A stretch of DNA of 64,000 nt from Turnera subulata (Eukaryota > Streptophyta > Magnoliopsida > Malpighiales > Passifloraceae). Location of the stretch: NCBI GenBank assembly GCA_028386065.3, contig JAKUCV010002478.1, forward strand, positions 35,626 through 99,625, read 5' to 3'. Of the stretch, positions 22,190-33,527 are shown piece by piece. Each line of letters begins with the position of its first letter. Within the stretch, counting starts at the first letter, position 1. The notes below the pieces were generated by a model that saw only the letters and a list, made by a program, of their open reading frames with translations, ran no database searches and was not told the origin of the DNA. The position numbers were made by a program, and so were the translations under genes.

Positions 22190-22690
22190 AGCATTCTCTT
22201 TTCTTTTTAACTGTGATTGGCCAAATTTAATGAGCACACATCTCCATACACAATTTAATGCGTTTCATCATCAAATAAAACATAAGGCCTGAGCAGCCAA
22301 GCAGGGGCAGCTATGGCCAAGTTAGTCACATGCACATTCTAAGTTCTTTTCCATGTCGACTAATACACATCTAGCGGCAAACTTGACATGAAGTTGACCT
22401 TCAAGCAAAAGGAAAAAAGAAATCGTTTCTCATAAAAGGGGGACCAAGGATAGATCCCTAGAGTAGTGAGGAATATGTGCATCTTCCAGACCAAGAAATA
22501 AGCATTACCTAGCTAAAACATACATTGAGTATCTGCTAAAGTACCACTATCAGCATAAGACCATCAAAGTCTGTAATTGTGGTTAGCAATCAAGGGTAGA
22601 AGCAAATATGGCCAAACAGAGGAAAAAAGCAATTGGACACATCCCCAATCCCACACCAAAAACAAGAAAAATTAACGCTAAAGCAATCAA
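22190..22690 (-). pseudogene. Duplicated SRP14 intron segment
   Basis: It follows the long SRP14 intron (3770-4620) piece by piece: the CCAAATTTAATGAGCAC block, the AAGGCCTGAG block, the ACCTAGCTAAAACATA block and the AAAAAAGCAATTGGACACAT block all appear in the same order with deletions. Coding exon 3 is not included here; a fragment of it appears further on, at 23912-23939. It is the left end of a larger duplicated unit (22190-25200). Confidence 0.75.
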
Positions 22691-22732
22691 GGGTAGATCC
22701 TGAGTTTCTTGATTTTCCACCGTAGAAAAGAC

Positions 22733-23211
22733 ATGGTGCTGATGGCCCTCTTTCGCAAGGTTGCCCATGACCAAGGACATTGCAGATTTAGAGACTACGT
22801 ACTTCATCCTGTGAGGATTGTGAGGTTTGATTCACCAACAGATGGATGTGTTGTTTACCTAGACTTGAGGAAGGAACAATTTACACGCCTGGATCTTAAG
22901 GGTCCTGACGAACACAGAAGATACATATTACAACCCAGTTTTTCTGGTTTGGCAGAGTGATTTACCAACTAAGAATTGTACACAGAAAGCATCTCCACCA
23001 ACTTAAAATTTATGCACTCATGGAAACGGATGGATCCAACACCAAGGAGATGGACAGGATAAGCTTTGCGATAGCATTAAGGAAGAGGGAGACGCAGCAT
23101 TGTGTTTTGCTTAGCAACAGCGGTCCAGGTACTTTCTTGACGAATTGCGGCCGAGCAATTGAGCTTGGTACATTGGCCAATTTTATCCCAAATGATGAGC
23201 AGAACACTTAA
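22733..23211 (+). CDS. Hypothetical protein in two overlapping frames, unidentified
   Basis: A first frame from the ATG at 22733 reads MVLMALFRKVAHDQGHCRF, RDYVLHPVRIVRFDSPTDGC and VVYLDLRKEQFTRLDLKGP, to a stop at 22960. A second frame from 22957 continues with IYALMETDGSNTKEMDRISF, ALRKRETQHCVLLSNSGPG and AIELGTLANFIPNDEQNT. The composition is strongly protein-like in both. Together they suggest one 160-residue coding region with a frameshift or short intron near 22960. I do not recognise the family. It sits immediately after the SRP14-derived block, inside a duplicated unit, so it may be a relic of a gene located elsewhere. Confidence 0.4.
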
Positions 23212-23911
23212 TTTCAGTGACGTGAATTTGCATCTTAAGATAGATTTTGTCAATACCAAAGATGCACCATCTCCGATTCGTCCCTAGGAAATAATTCAGC
23301 AAACGTTTGAAGCAATTTTGGTTAACAATTCGCTTTCGCTCAAATCGCTTTCCAAGATATCAAGGAGAATCTAACTCGCTTATTATGGCTCAACATTTTA
23401 GTTGAGAAGTTCTTACGTCATATACAATCGTCGTGGTAGTATAGTTGGAATGGACCCTATGGATGAAACATGAGGGCAGCTTGATGGAAATAGGAGACTC
23501 AATACAGGATCCTTTTGACGATATTTGCATTAGCAGATGACTTTTGGTTTGATGTTTACATTACACGCCTAAAAGGGTAACAGCCAGCTTACAGCAGTAA
23601 GTAATGTACGATGAGGATGCGAAAAAGGTAAAGGACTAAACAACTATAGATCAAATTGCAGGTGTGGAAAAAGTATAAGCATATGAACAGGAAGCATTAG
23701 GCAAGACATTTCACCTAGCATCAGAAATATTATGGTAGCCCATTGATTTCCTAAAAATACAGGGATTAACTGGATTTTTGGTCCCTGCACTACCCTCGAT
23801 TTTGAAATGTCAGCCTTGTACAAAAAAATTTATGGATTTTGCTCCTCGTATTACCCCAAAGTTATAGTTTTTGGTACTTCCGCCCATTGACCGATCATTG
23901 GAGATACATAT

Positions 23912-24130
23912 ATCGGTGGCCCGAATAAGGCACCGGTACAATTTCTGGTTGAACCAAAATTTGACCACTTTTAGCCTAGGAAAATTACGACCCCGTGGCT
24001 CGATCGAGTCAACCTCTGGTCCAAGTTTAATGACATTGCAGTGTATTCATTGGAGGTCTACCTACTTTGGCCCAAGTAAATAATAATGTGTTATATCTCT
24101 TCATGTTTTGCAGCAATTAGCCAATTACGG
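23912..24130. repeat. SRP14 exon-3 fragment fused to half a hAT MITE
   Basis: Bases 23912-23939 match part of SRP14 exon 3 (GCCCGAATAAGGCACCGGTAC). They run directly into the right half of the MITE known intact at 19556-19739, ending near 24035. The TAAATAATAATG...TTTTGCAGCAATT block follows. The same fusion point and the same follow-on block occur at 35790-36040; the follow-on block alone is at 46725-46830. Confidence 0.75.
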
Positions 24131-24349
24131 TATCATTGGTCCTCCAAGAAAAATTACTGTATCATTTGGAATAAATAATTGGATTGATTGTAATGCATAT
24201 TCTTTTTGGTTCGAAATTGTAATGTATATATTCCCTTAGGGTGAAAAATTACTGTATTGATTCCATCTAAATAATTTCTCTTCTATTCTATGTAATCAAA
24301 TTATCATATATTGGTTTACCAAAAACAATTGTATGCCGAAACAGTGAAC

Positions 24350-24470
24350 CTTAGAATGGAATATTCATTTTGTTGATCATGAAACTTTTTCTTTCACAAT
24401 TGTATTATCTTTTCCATTTTGAACCCAACTAACATACAACATAATGAAATTTTTATTTTTTTAATATGAA
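24350..24470 (+). repeat. Dispersed block shared with 47060-47165 and (inverted) 6590-6700
   Basis: It has the words TATTCATTTTGTTGATCATG and CACAATTGTATTATCTTTTC in the same order as at 47075-47140, and as the reverse complement at 6590-6700. Non-coding. Confidence 0.7.
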
Positions 24471-24595
24471 GATATTGGAGATAACTATTAAATATTACCC
24501 TTCCCAAGAGATAAGAGGAGATGATGAAAGAAAACGTTTCCCAACTATGTCACATCATGAATTATCGGTTTAGGGTAATGGCCGTTGGCCTTCTA

Positions 24596-24970
24596 AATAG
24601 GGCGGAGCTTGAATATTTCAATAATTCAATCTATTACAGAGAGTGTACTACTATCTTGGACTCAAGAAGCAAGCTTTCGCCCTTCTGATCCACCCGATCT
24701 TTTACTCGGTGGATGAGAAGTTGATGTTCATAAAGAAGCTATATGATTTTTTCAAAAAGGAGCGAGCGTGTTTACAAACGGGAGTTGAACATGATGAAGG
24801 CGATTTATAAGGAGGAATGGTCAATAGGTGTCTTCTTGCAGGGTTTAACTTGTCAGGTGGTATGGACATTGTCAGTTTTCTACAGGAGAAATCGGGTTAC
24901 AAATTCGGAATGGACTAATCGTAAAGGGATGAGCTTTGACGTGGTAATCGGATACAATCTAAAGTGATGT
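24596..24970 (+). pseudogene. Orphan gene family, copy 3 (degenerate)
   Basis: Shifting frames give AELEYFNNSIYYRECTTILD, IHPIFYSVDEKLMFIKKLYD, YKRELNMMKAIYKEEWSIGV and FLQGLTCQVV, parallel to copies 1 and 2 (EFDFFNHTIYKEFEDCTSII, HPIFFSVEEKFLFIRKLYDL). At least two frameshifts interrupt it. No TRIM is present at the position equivalent to the copy-1 insertion, so this copy split off before that event or lost it. The 3' flank (24960-25190) also matches copy 1. Confidence 0.55.
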
Positions 24971-25199
24971 TAAAAGGGGGATAAGAGTGTTGATAGTATA
25001 CAATTTAGGATACAATAGACTGGTTACTTAGGATACAATTTTTTTGTTAAAGTACTATTTGTATTTCACATACAATTCTGTTGAGAATGGTTAAAAGTTA
25101 TTAGATTTTTTTCATGGTTAGAACAACTTTGAGACTATTATTGTAGTTAGATGGAAATAGGATAATGGTAAAGTGTTTCCTTTAAAAGGTAATACCAGT

Positions 25200-26261
25200 T
25201 TCCTTACCTCTCACCTTTTTTTTTTTTTGTCGAAAGCATATGGTTTCATTGATAGATAAGAAAACTACATAATACATGCCTATTATCCAGCCAAACTACT
25301 ATCATTACAAATTACAATGCAATGATATAAACCTAACTAATGCTTAAACACCAAATTACAATCCACCAAATTAAATAGAGCATGAAAGAATAAGACATAC
25401 AAACTTCAAAGAAGATAGTACTTTTTGAAATTTGGAAGAGATGTTTAGAGAGAAGGGATTAAATTAAACTAAAGCATACATATACTAATGAAAATATGGC
25501 ATACCATTAGCATCAAACTATTACCTGCAAGAGCAACTGCTTCTTCGTGCATTGACATCATACTATATATGTGAACACAAGCATGCATTCTCTTCTCCTT
25601 TAGACAAAGACGTAAAGCATACTTCGGATCCTAGAAGAAATCTGGCCCAATTTCTCGTCCTTATCCCAACTTGCATTGTAGGAAATGCATATGTGCATCA
25701 TTCGTCTTCCTAATGTAAGCGAGAGAAATTTCATTGATACAATCATATATGGTGTAGTATACATTGGAAAAAAAATACAATGGGTAAAAGGATAAGAGTT
25801 CGAAATCAAATAAACAATTAATTTGTACTCTTTAGATAATCAAGAACGGTTCATAAAAAACCAGAAGGAAGAAGCAGACAAGGTGTTGTAGCAACTATTA
25901 TACTATATACTAAAACACGAAAGGAAAGCTTTAAGTGATATGACTCTTTTGCCTTGAGAAATATTTAATATGGCAAATCTATCCTTAAATTATTTTATTT
26001 TAGATTCTATATAAATATAAGTAAAGGAAATATGTATCAATCATGCACCGAATTTTTGGCATCTAGAACTTTTTATTTTATTTTTTCTTTTTGTTTCAGA
26101 AAATATTATTTATCATACACCTGTACTTCTTACGTGCTTCACTACATGCTGATCAATATTAGCGTGTGAAACTCTCAGAACTAAGTTAATATGCACACGA
26201 ATGAGATATTGGTGATTCTTGCCTGATGGAAAGCTAGCAATCTGTATAAACATACTAAAAG
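25200..26261. other. AT-rich region, nothing identified
   Basis: No open frame with coding character and no repeat matched within the window, apart from a poly-T run at about 25218. Confidence 0.4.
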
Positions 26262-26630
26262 AGAATCGTCACCTTGAATTCCTTTTTTGTCAATTAATAC
26301 ATTTCCTTATTACCATTATACTGTTAAGAGGATTTTCAGTAAGATTTGAACGGTTCTTTTCTTTCGCCACGATTGACTTTTTATGTATTAGATGCATGCG
26401 TTGTATACAGGTGGCATAAATTAGTGAAGCAAAAAATTAATGGAGAATCGTCACCTTGAATTCCTTTTTTGTCCATTAATACATTTCTTTATTACCATGC
26501 CTTTATACTGTTAGGAGGATTTTCAGTAAGATTTGAACGGTTCTTTTCTTTTGTCACGATTGACTTTTTATGTATTAGATGCATGCGTTGTATACAGGAG
26601 GCATAAATTAGTGAAGCAAAAAATTAATGG
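26262..26630 (+). repeat. Tandem duplication, two units of about 183 bp
   Basis: 26262-26443 and 26444-26630 are nearly identical: both begin AGAATCGTCACCTTGAATTC and end AAAAAATTAATGG, with a few substitutions and a 4-5-bp insertion in the second. Non-coding; probably a recent local duplication. Confidence 0.9.
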
Positions 26631-26766
26631 AGGACACATTTTTAGACTACAAAAATCTTCTCTACCCTTCTCTCCTTTCCTCTGACTTTTAGATTTCCTT
26701 CACGCTCCTCCTGATTCTTTCTCATCGCTTCCTCTCCATTTTCCAATTTGCCAAAAGAGAATTGAG

Positions 26767-27076
26767 ATTGTTGTAGGCATTGCAAAAAGGCTTGCACATG
26801 AACACGAAGAGTGCTTGGGCGGGTGCTGTGATGTGAAGCCACATAATATTATTATGCTCCTACACTTCAAGTACCAACTCAAGATTTCAGGTTGTGGTCT
26901 GTACTGAATGGAGATGGCCAAGATATTCAAACTTCTCACAGATTATTAGAAGAACTAGAGGTTAGATGTCAATCTACCAATTACTTTTAAAGTGGACATA
27001 TATAACTTTGGGACTGTTGTGCTTGAGATGATGACAGGGAAATGTCCATTCGATGATAACAAGATGGAAGAACAAG
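26767..27076 (+). pseudogene. S-domain receptor-like kinase, kinase-domain relic
   Basis: Plus-strand pieces read IVVGIAKRLAHEHEECLG, then CDVKPHNIIM in place of the catalytic-loop HCDVKPQNIL, then a frameshifted activation segment around GQDIQTSH/RGTRG-like codons, and ITFKVDIYNFGTVVLEMMTG followed by KCPFDDNKMEEQ (subdomain IX), up to a likely donor after 27076. Family members are plasma-membrane receptor kinases of the G-type lectin class. Stops (after SGCGLY) and frameshifts make it non-functional, and only about 100 codons of kinase are left. The chromovirus at 27259 lies in what would be the following intron. Confidence 0.7.
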
Positions 27077-27696
27077 GTATCTGCATCATTCAATGTTCAT
27101 TTTATATTTTCAACTAATTTTCTTATCTGTTCTAACTATTTTTGGTTTCTTCTTTTTTGTTCTTGCATCTTTCTGGGCATTAATTATTTTATCATGTTTA
27201 CCAAAATACAAAGTAGAAGCTAGCATACAAGGGTTCATATGATGGTATTGGTTTTGAATGTAACAGCCCGAGTAGTTTTTACATTTTTACCGTCACCGTA
27301 AAATTTATTTTACAGTTATTTACTATTAAAAATTAATTTTGGGTAATTAATTTATGATAATTCGTGCATCGGATTCCGAAACCGAGCCCTGTCCCACGCT
27401 CGGGATTTTTCTGCAGATTTTCCGGACCAAGTTGGAATTTTTCGGGTCCAGGAATCTTCAGAAAAGCCGGGTTTACCCCCGAGTTCTCGGACCAGAAATA
27501 AAGGTACGGGGGTACATTGGATATTTTCTGGTCCAGACGGGACATGCTTCACATGCTGCACAGTAAGAGGCAGCCGCCGCCTTCAACTGTGAAGCATGTG
27601 AACTGCTTGCCTCACCCGTGCTCAACCAGTATTCTGCACTGCATGAGCTTTACCCGTGATTTTTCCTGCCTTATCACTTTTCTCTGCAAAAACTCT

Positions 27697-28434
27697 ATGA
27701 TTGCCTAAGCTTCGAGACAGTTGAGGCCACATGAGAATAACTACCCGACACATGATCTAGAGATGGCCGCAGTGATCCTTGCTTTGAAGATTTGGCGACA
27801 ATATCTGTTTGGAGAGAGATGTCGGATCTTCACAGATCATAAGAGTCTCAAGTACATCATGACTCAGAAGGAACTTAACCTGCGACAACGACGTTGGGTT
27901 GAGTTGCTGAATGATTATGATTGTACTATTGAGTATCACCCTGGAAAAGCTAATGTTGTAGCGGATGCTTTGAGCCGGAGACAACCAGAAGATGCTTCCA
28001 CGACCTACTCGATATCCTCACTTATCGAGTTAAGGAAGATGGGAGTTGATCTATCAGTTGATGAGACAGAAGCCTTGTTGACCTATATTGAAGTCAAGTC
28101 TAACCTGAGAGGCTGGATTGTGGAACTACAAGATGGAGATCCCGACTTGACCAAGCTGAAAGAAGCAGTCCGTAGTGGGAAGGAAGACAAGTTTCGCATA
28201 GCTGATGATAGTGCATTGATGCTGGGGAAACGTCTATGTGTACCCAGTGTTGGTGACCTACGCAGTCAGATTTTGGAAGAAGGACATATGACGCCGTATG
28301 CTATGCACCCTGGAAGCACCAAGATGTATCAGAATATAGTTTTCATTCCAGCATCGGCATGCCATCGTTTGAAGCTCTTTACGGAAGGAAATGCCGAAGT
28401 CCAGTATGTTGGGATGAAGAAGGTCTCCGTTTGA
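27697..28434 (+). pseudogene. Chromovirus pol remnant: RNase H
   Basis: Coding starts within pol ([20 protein letters not shown], with a stop at the Tyr position) and runs through [40 protein letters not shown] and [13 protein letters not shown], the RNase H and connection signature. It then reads to the start of the integrase zinc-finger region ([14 protein letters not shown], here [11 protein letters not shown]). There a second deletion joins it, out of frame, to the integrase C-terminal part. It has no start codon of its own. Confidence 0.85.
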
Positions 28435-28439
28435 TTGTG

Positions 28440-28988
28440 GGTCCAGATTTGGTTAAGCAGACCGTTGACAAGATTCAGGTAGTTAAGCAGAGTATGAGAG
28501 CATCACAGGACCGATAGAAGAGTTATGCTGACAAGCATCGTCGTGAAATGGAGTACCAAGTGGGAGAAAGAGTTTTCCTCCGAGTTGCACCTTGGAAGGT
28601 TGTTATCAGATTCGGGAAAAGAGGGAAGCTGAGTCCCAGGTACATCGGACCATATGAGAATGTGGAAAAGGTTGGACCCTTGGCGTACAGATTATCTCTG
28701 CCGGAAGAGTTGTCACGGATTCATGATGTGTTCCATGTTTCCATGTTGAGGAGGTACAGATCAGATCCGAGTCACGTGGTTACTACAGCAAATGTTGAGG
28801 TCGCAGAGGATCTTACGTATACAGAGTTGCTAGAACAGATTCTTGCTCAGGAAGTCAGACAGTTGAGGAACCGAGTCATTCCTATGGTAAAGGTTAAGTG
28901 GAACAAGCACTCTGCGAACGAGTCCACGTGGGAAGTTGAGGAGCACATGCGTTCTCAGTATCCGCACCTGTTTCCAGCATCAGAGTGA
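28440..28988 (+). pseudogene. Chromovirus pol remnant: integrase C-terminus and chromodomain
   Basis: Reads VGPDLVKQTVDKIQVVKQSM, an in-frame TAG at 28516 where CAG (Gln) is expected, then EYQVGERVFLRVAPWK, GKRGKLSPRYIGPYE (the GPY/F module), HDVFHVSMLRRY and finally VKVKWNKHSANESTWEVEEH (chromodomain), ending at 28988. The catalytic DDE core upstream is deleted. The chromodomain places the element among chromoviruses. Confidence 0.85.
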
Positions 28989-31785
28989 ATTTCGGGGACG
29001 AAATTCTTTTAAGGTGGGTAGGCTGTAGCAGCCCGGGTAATTTTTACCGTCACCGTAAAATTTATTTTATAGTTATTTACCATTAAAAATTAATCTTGGG
29101 TAACTAATTTATGGTAATTCGTGCATCGGATTCCGAAACCGAGCACTGTCCCACCCTCGGGATTTTTTTGCAGATTTTTCGAACCAAGTTGAAATTTTTC
29201 GGGTCCAGGAATCTTCAGAAAAGCCGGGTTTACCCCCGAGTTCTCGGACCAGAAATAAAGGTACGGGGGTACATTGGATATTTTCTGGTCCGGGCGGGAT
29301 ACGCTTCACATGCTGCACAGTAAGAGGCAGCTACCGCCTTCAATTGTGAAGCATGTGAACTGCTTGCCTCACCTGTGCTCAACCAGTATTCTACACTGCA
29401 TGAGTTTTACCCGTGATTTTTCCTGCCTTATCGCTTTCCTCTACAAAAACTCTACCACACTACTACTCAGTATCTCCCTCACCTCTGCAACCAAACTCAT
29501 CTCGTGCAATTCACTTGTGAAAGAAAGACCAACACATACACCACCCTAGCTCCAAAACGTCGCCGTTTCACTCCCCTCCTTCCTTTTTCTTTCTTTTCTC
29601 CTCCTGCCTTCCACCGTGCCGACGCTTCACCGACAACACCACCACCACAGCCGAGCCACCGAACACCTCACGCACCTCCACCGCCACTCGTCGCCGTCCA
29701 CTTCTCCCTATCCTCCCGTCGCGACTGCAAGCCGCCGCTGCTCCTTTGGAAGACGAGCCGACGGGACTTCGCCCAAGCCACCGCCTCCTCGCTGCCGACG
29801 ACTGCAGCACCAGTAGCCGGCCTCCCTCACGTCGCCTATGCTCCTCGGGCCGGTCGTCGCTGTGCCGCACGCCTCGCCCTGCTCGCCACCTCACCCCGTC
29901 ACGTGCGCCGTCGCCATCTACTCAAGGTGAGCATCCTGGGTTGAAGACGACCCGGTTAGGGCCGGGTTGACCCGACTAGGTTGTGGGTTGTAGGCTGGTG
30001 TATAGTGGGCTGAGTATGTGGGCTGGGTGTGTTGTGGGCTGACTGGAATATGGGTTGCTGGGTTTGACGCTAGGCCGGATCGTGGGCTGTGTACTGGGCC
30101 GGATTCTAAGCCTGCACATGGGCTACTCCTAGGCTCCTGTTTGGGGCCTGAGCTTGGCACTGTGCATGGCCTGATCTGGCACTGTTTGGGCCCAGTCCGA
30201 ATTTTTTTTTTTAAAAAGAGAGAAATATTATCTGGAAAAATAATAATTCTGGGAAGGAAAATAATTTTGGGAAAAAAATATAACACTGGAATAACTTGGA
30301 AAATAAAAATAATTGGTAGAAAATAATATTTTGGGGAAAATATACTATGTATGGGATAATAATTATTTTGAAGAATAATTTTGGAAAGGGTATTATCAAG
30401 GTAATAAAATACCAGAATAATATCTGGGTATAGATATAAGTATAGTATAGTATTCTGACACTAGAAAATAAATGGTGAATTATGATGATAATGGAAAATT
30501 AACCCGAGGCAGTAACCGAGACGAGTTAGTATTTATTTCTTTTCGATATACAGTAGTAGCATGACATTTGCATATCACTTATGTGTGCATATTATTTGTT
30601 TGGTATAGGAGTTGATAACGAGCAGATACCTGAGGAACCGGACATGGAGTCTGTTGGACAATTTCATAACTGATAATCGGCTAAGGTGAGGATGGATAAC
30701 CTTGGATATGTGCCCGTAATACTGTGTGTGATTTTGTTGTTTGATTGAACTGCTGAAATGTTGAGTACTATGGAAATTGTTGATGCTGTAGTTAGTCTGT
30801 GTTTAGACTTGTGATGTTGTGCTGAAATAATGCTGAACTATTAACTGTGATTAATTGATGTTATGAGTCTGTTGTTGATTTGGGCTGTGGAATAAATTGA
30901 AATAGTGGAAAGTTGGATAGTTGAGGATAGAGTAATGAAACTGGATTGAATTTGAGATGATGATATAATTGTCACGTGGAAAGTAGCAGTACGACTAGAT
31001 TGTTAGAGGCTAGTTCTGTGGTGTCATGGCTGGTTTGGTTTGGTTGTTGGGGTGTGGATCCCGGATGATGTTGTTATTGGGATGTTGATCCCGGATTTGT
31101 TGATATTGGGATGTTGATCCTGGATTGGTTGTGATTGGAATGTTGATCCTGGATTGTGTTTTGGCCTGGCATCCGGAATTAGTTAATAACCGGGTACGAC
31201 CCTAGCTTGTCCCGTGACGGGCTCGGAAGATAAAATTGGTAAAAATAATAATAAACATTCTTTTGGTCTTGGCTCAGTTATGTTTTAGTAGGATTCTTCT
31301 ATTGTGTTGTTTGTGTTTACTTCGAAAGTATTATGGTTGTTTACATATCTCTATTTATCCTTCGTCGGTGAGCACTTCGGACTCACCCCTCGCCTGCGGG
31401 GTTTCATCCCGTAGGTTTAGTTGCTTCGTAGTTCAGGTACGACGTTCGATGGTTGCTGCTTTCTTCTCCACCTGACTCCGGATCCATACCTCCGCTGCAT
31501 GTGCATTTAAATCTTCCACTGTTGTGCTATATATGTTGCTGTGTTGCTGCTATCCTTTATTGCTTTGATGTTGTCTATTTGGATTAAGCTGCTGTTGTTG
31601 AGTGACATGAGTGGATTGAATAATGGTCCCCGGGTATGGGTGATAGTTGTAATATATACAGTGTGCTGATGTATTTATTTACTGTGTAGTATTTTACTGC
31701 GATGTACTGCCTGAGTTGTTAATAAGAATAGTTCCGGCACGTGTTTACTGTAACCGGTAAATACGGGTCGGGGTGCTTCATTGAA

Positions 31786-33517
31786 TATAATCCAAGCAAA
31801 AAAATGTTTTTCTAAAAACTATATTCATTTTAACTCAATTAATTTGTTCATTATTTTATCTAGAACTCTGAGTTGTTGTAGAGAAGTCTTAGAAGGGTGA
31901 GTTTTTTTTTTTAACTATCAAAAAAAAGTGAGTTTTTTTTTTATACAAATCTTAAAAGGGCGAGCTATTGGTAGCCTTCTGTGTAAGTAACTCTATGATT
32001 CTTTCTTCTGTTAATTCTTTACAATTTTTTTCTTTTTAAGATTAGCCTGCGCAATTTGGTAAGAATTAATCTTATAGAATACACCATAGGACAGAATATT
32101 TGACATTCTGATGTGTAGGTTAATGTTTCTTTTTGACTCGATAAATTTTGGATTCAACCATTTGTTTCATAAGTTTTAAAATCATTCAACCACAGAGTTT
32201 TATTATATACTTAACAGTAAGACACTATTGAAGAGTTTAAAACCTTAAAATTCCTCATTAAGTTACAAGATTTTAAAATGAGTTTATTATTCAACTGGCC
32301 GATTCAGTATCATCACTCAAATGTCTGTTTACACAAAGAGTAAATTGTTATTTTTGTAATATCCTTTACAGTAATCCATCGTTTCATCTCTTATTATCAC
32401 CATAATGTATTCCTCACTTAATTTAAAACAAAGATTATTTTTGTAAAGTTAGAATCTAGAAAATAAATAGATTTGGACGACATTTTTTTAACTCTGGACT
32501 CTTCCTATTCCACATCAAGATATTTTAGATTTCCCTTCTCCTCTCCATTCCTTTCATTTTATATACATGTTTTTCACTCTCCTTCTCTCTCTTAATTTTG
32601 TTCTTTACCCCTTCCTCTTCCTTATCTCTCTTAATTTTGTTTTACACAACAAGCTTTTCAAGAGGATAGTCATCTTTGGAAGGGAAGGGCAAGAAGTGCT
32701 TGGAAATCTTCTTTAACTGTCTTTTCATGCTACCCAAAGCAATGGCAAGACATGACCTCCTTCTCTATAATTGTGACATGACCTCCTTCTCCTACAATTA
32801 TTTTTTCTAATAATGTTGCTGCTTTTTTTTTTTTGCTGATATAGCTTTTTTGTTGTTGCCTGCATGCATTATTTCCTTCAAATCCATGATTATGTTTGTT
32901 TATTTTGAATTTTATTTCTGGGATTGCAATTGCTGCTTGATTAGGACGTTTTCATTTACTTTATTCACATTATAATTATATTTTCATCGCTTACATATTT
33001 GAAAACCATTAAAGAAGGGGTAAAGAAGCAGGCGTGGCCTTATGCATCATATTGGTGTGATATAAAGACGGTATAAAGCAAAAAAAAATTTCCTTTCTCC
33101 TTCTGCTAGCCAGTCAGGTGCTATGCTTTTAAGCTCACAGATATAATTTTTTCATTTCCTGTGGATTTACTGAATATATACTATGTGACAAGAAATCATT
33201 TCACAGAAGTTTTTGTCTCATTATGAATTACAATTTGTAGCAACCAGTGTAGTCTATACTATAAAATCAATGATGTGATTTTCTGGTTCCTAGGAAAACC
33301 GTGTTCATGGCAATGTAATTTTAACTCTTGTCATACAAGAAAACACAGGAAATTTTAACGTAGGGTAGCATTGTGGAGAACACAAATATTCTATAAGATT
33401 TAGAATGCATAAGGTGAATGACAATTTTTGTTGTCATTAATTAACAACATTATTGGAAATCAGTTGACTGAGATTTCTGCCTCCTATTCAAAGAGTCAAA
33501 GAGTGTTCTTGTTGATT
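31786..33517. other. Intergenic between chromovirus and Pack-MULE
   Basis: AT-rich, with CT-rich patches near 32515-32640. There is no recognisable gene; the kinase relic to the left of the chromovirus does not resume here. Confidence 0.4.
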
Positions 33518-33527
33518 AATTATAATA

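Larger units (their letters stand above)
27259..31780 (+). mobile_element. Chromovirus (Tekay/Del-like Ty3/gypsy), internally deleted, with TSD TTGAA
   Basis: TTGAA occurs at 27254-27258 and 31781-31785. The element starts TGTAACAGCCCG and ends GGGGTGCTTCA. The right LTR (29024-31780, about 2.76 kb) is whole; the left LTR is kept only from 27259 to about 27690. A purine tract (AAGGTGGGTAGG) precedes the right LTR. Gag, protease and most of reverse transcriptase are gone. What remains is RNase H and the end of integrase with a chromodomain. Two deletions and several stops make it non-autonomous. A GC-rich 29504-29970 part of the LTR gives spurious long frames. Confidence 0.88.

Noticed and set aside
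26642..26939. Two minus-strand frames of 66 and 79 codons
   Set aside because: They overlap the receptor-kinase relic, whose plus-strand motifs are convincing; the minus-strand translations are not.
29504..29970. Long GC-rich open frames on both strands (146, 108 and 74 codons)
   Set aside because: They lie wholly inside the right LTR of the chromovirus, overlap each other on both strands, and have low-complexity proline/histidine/arginine composition.
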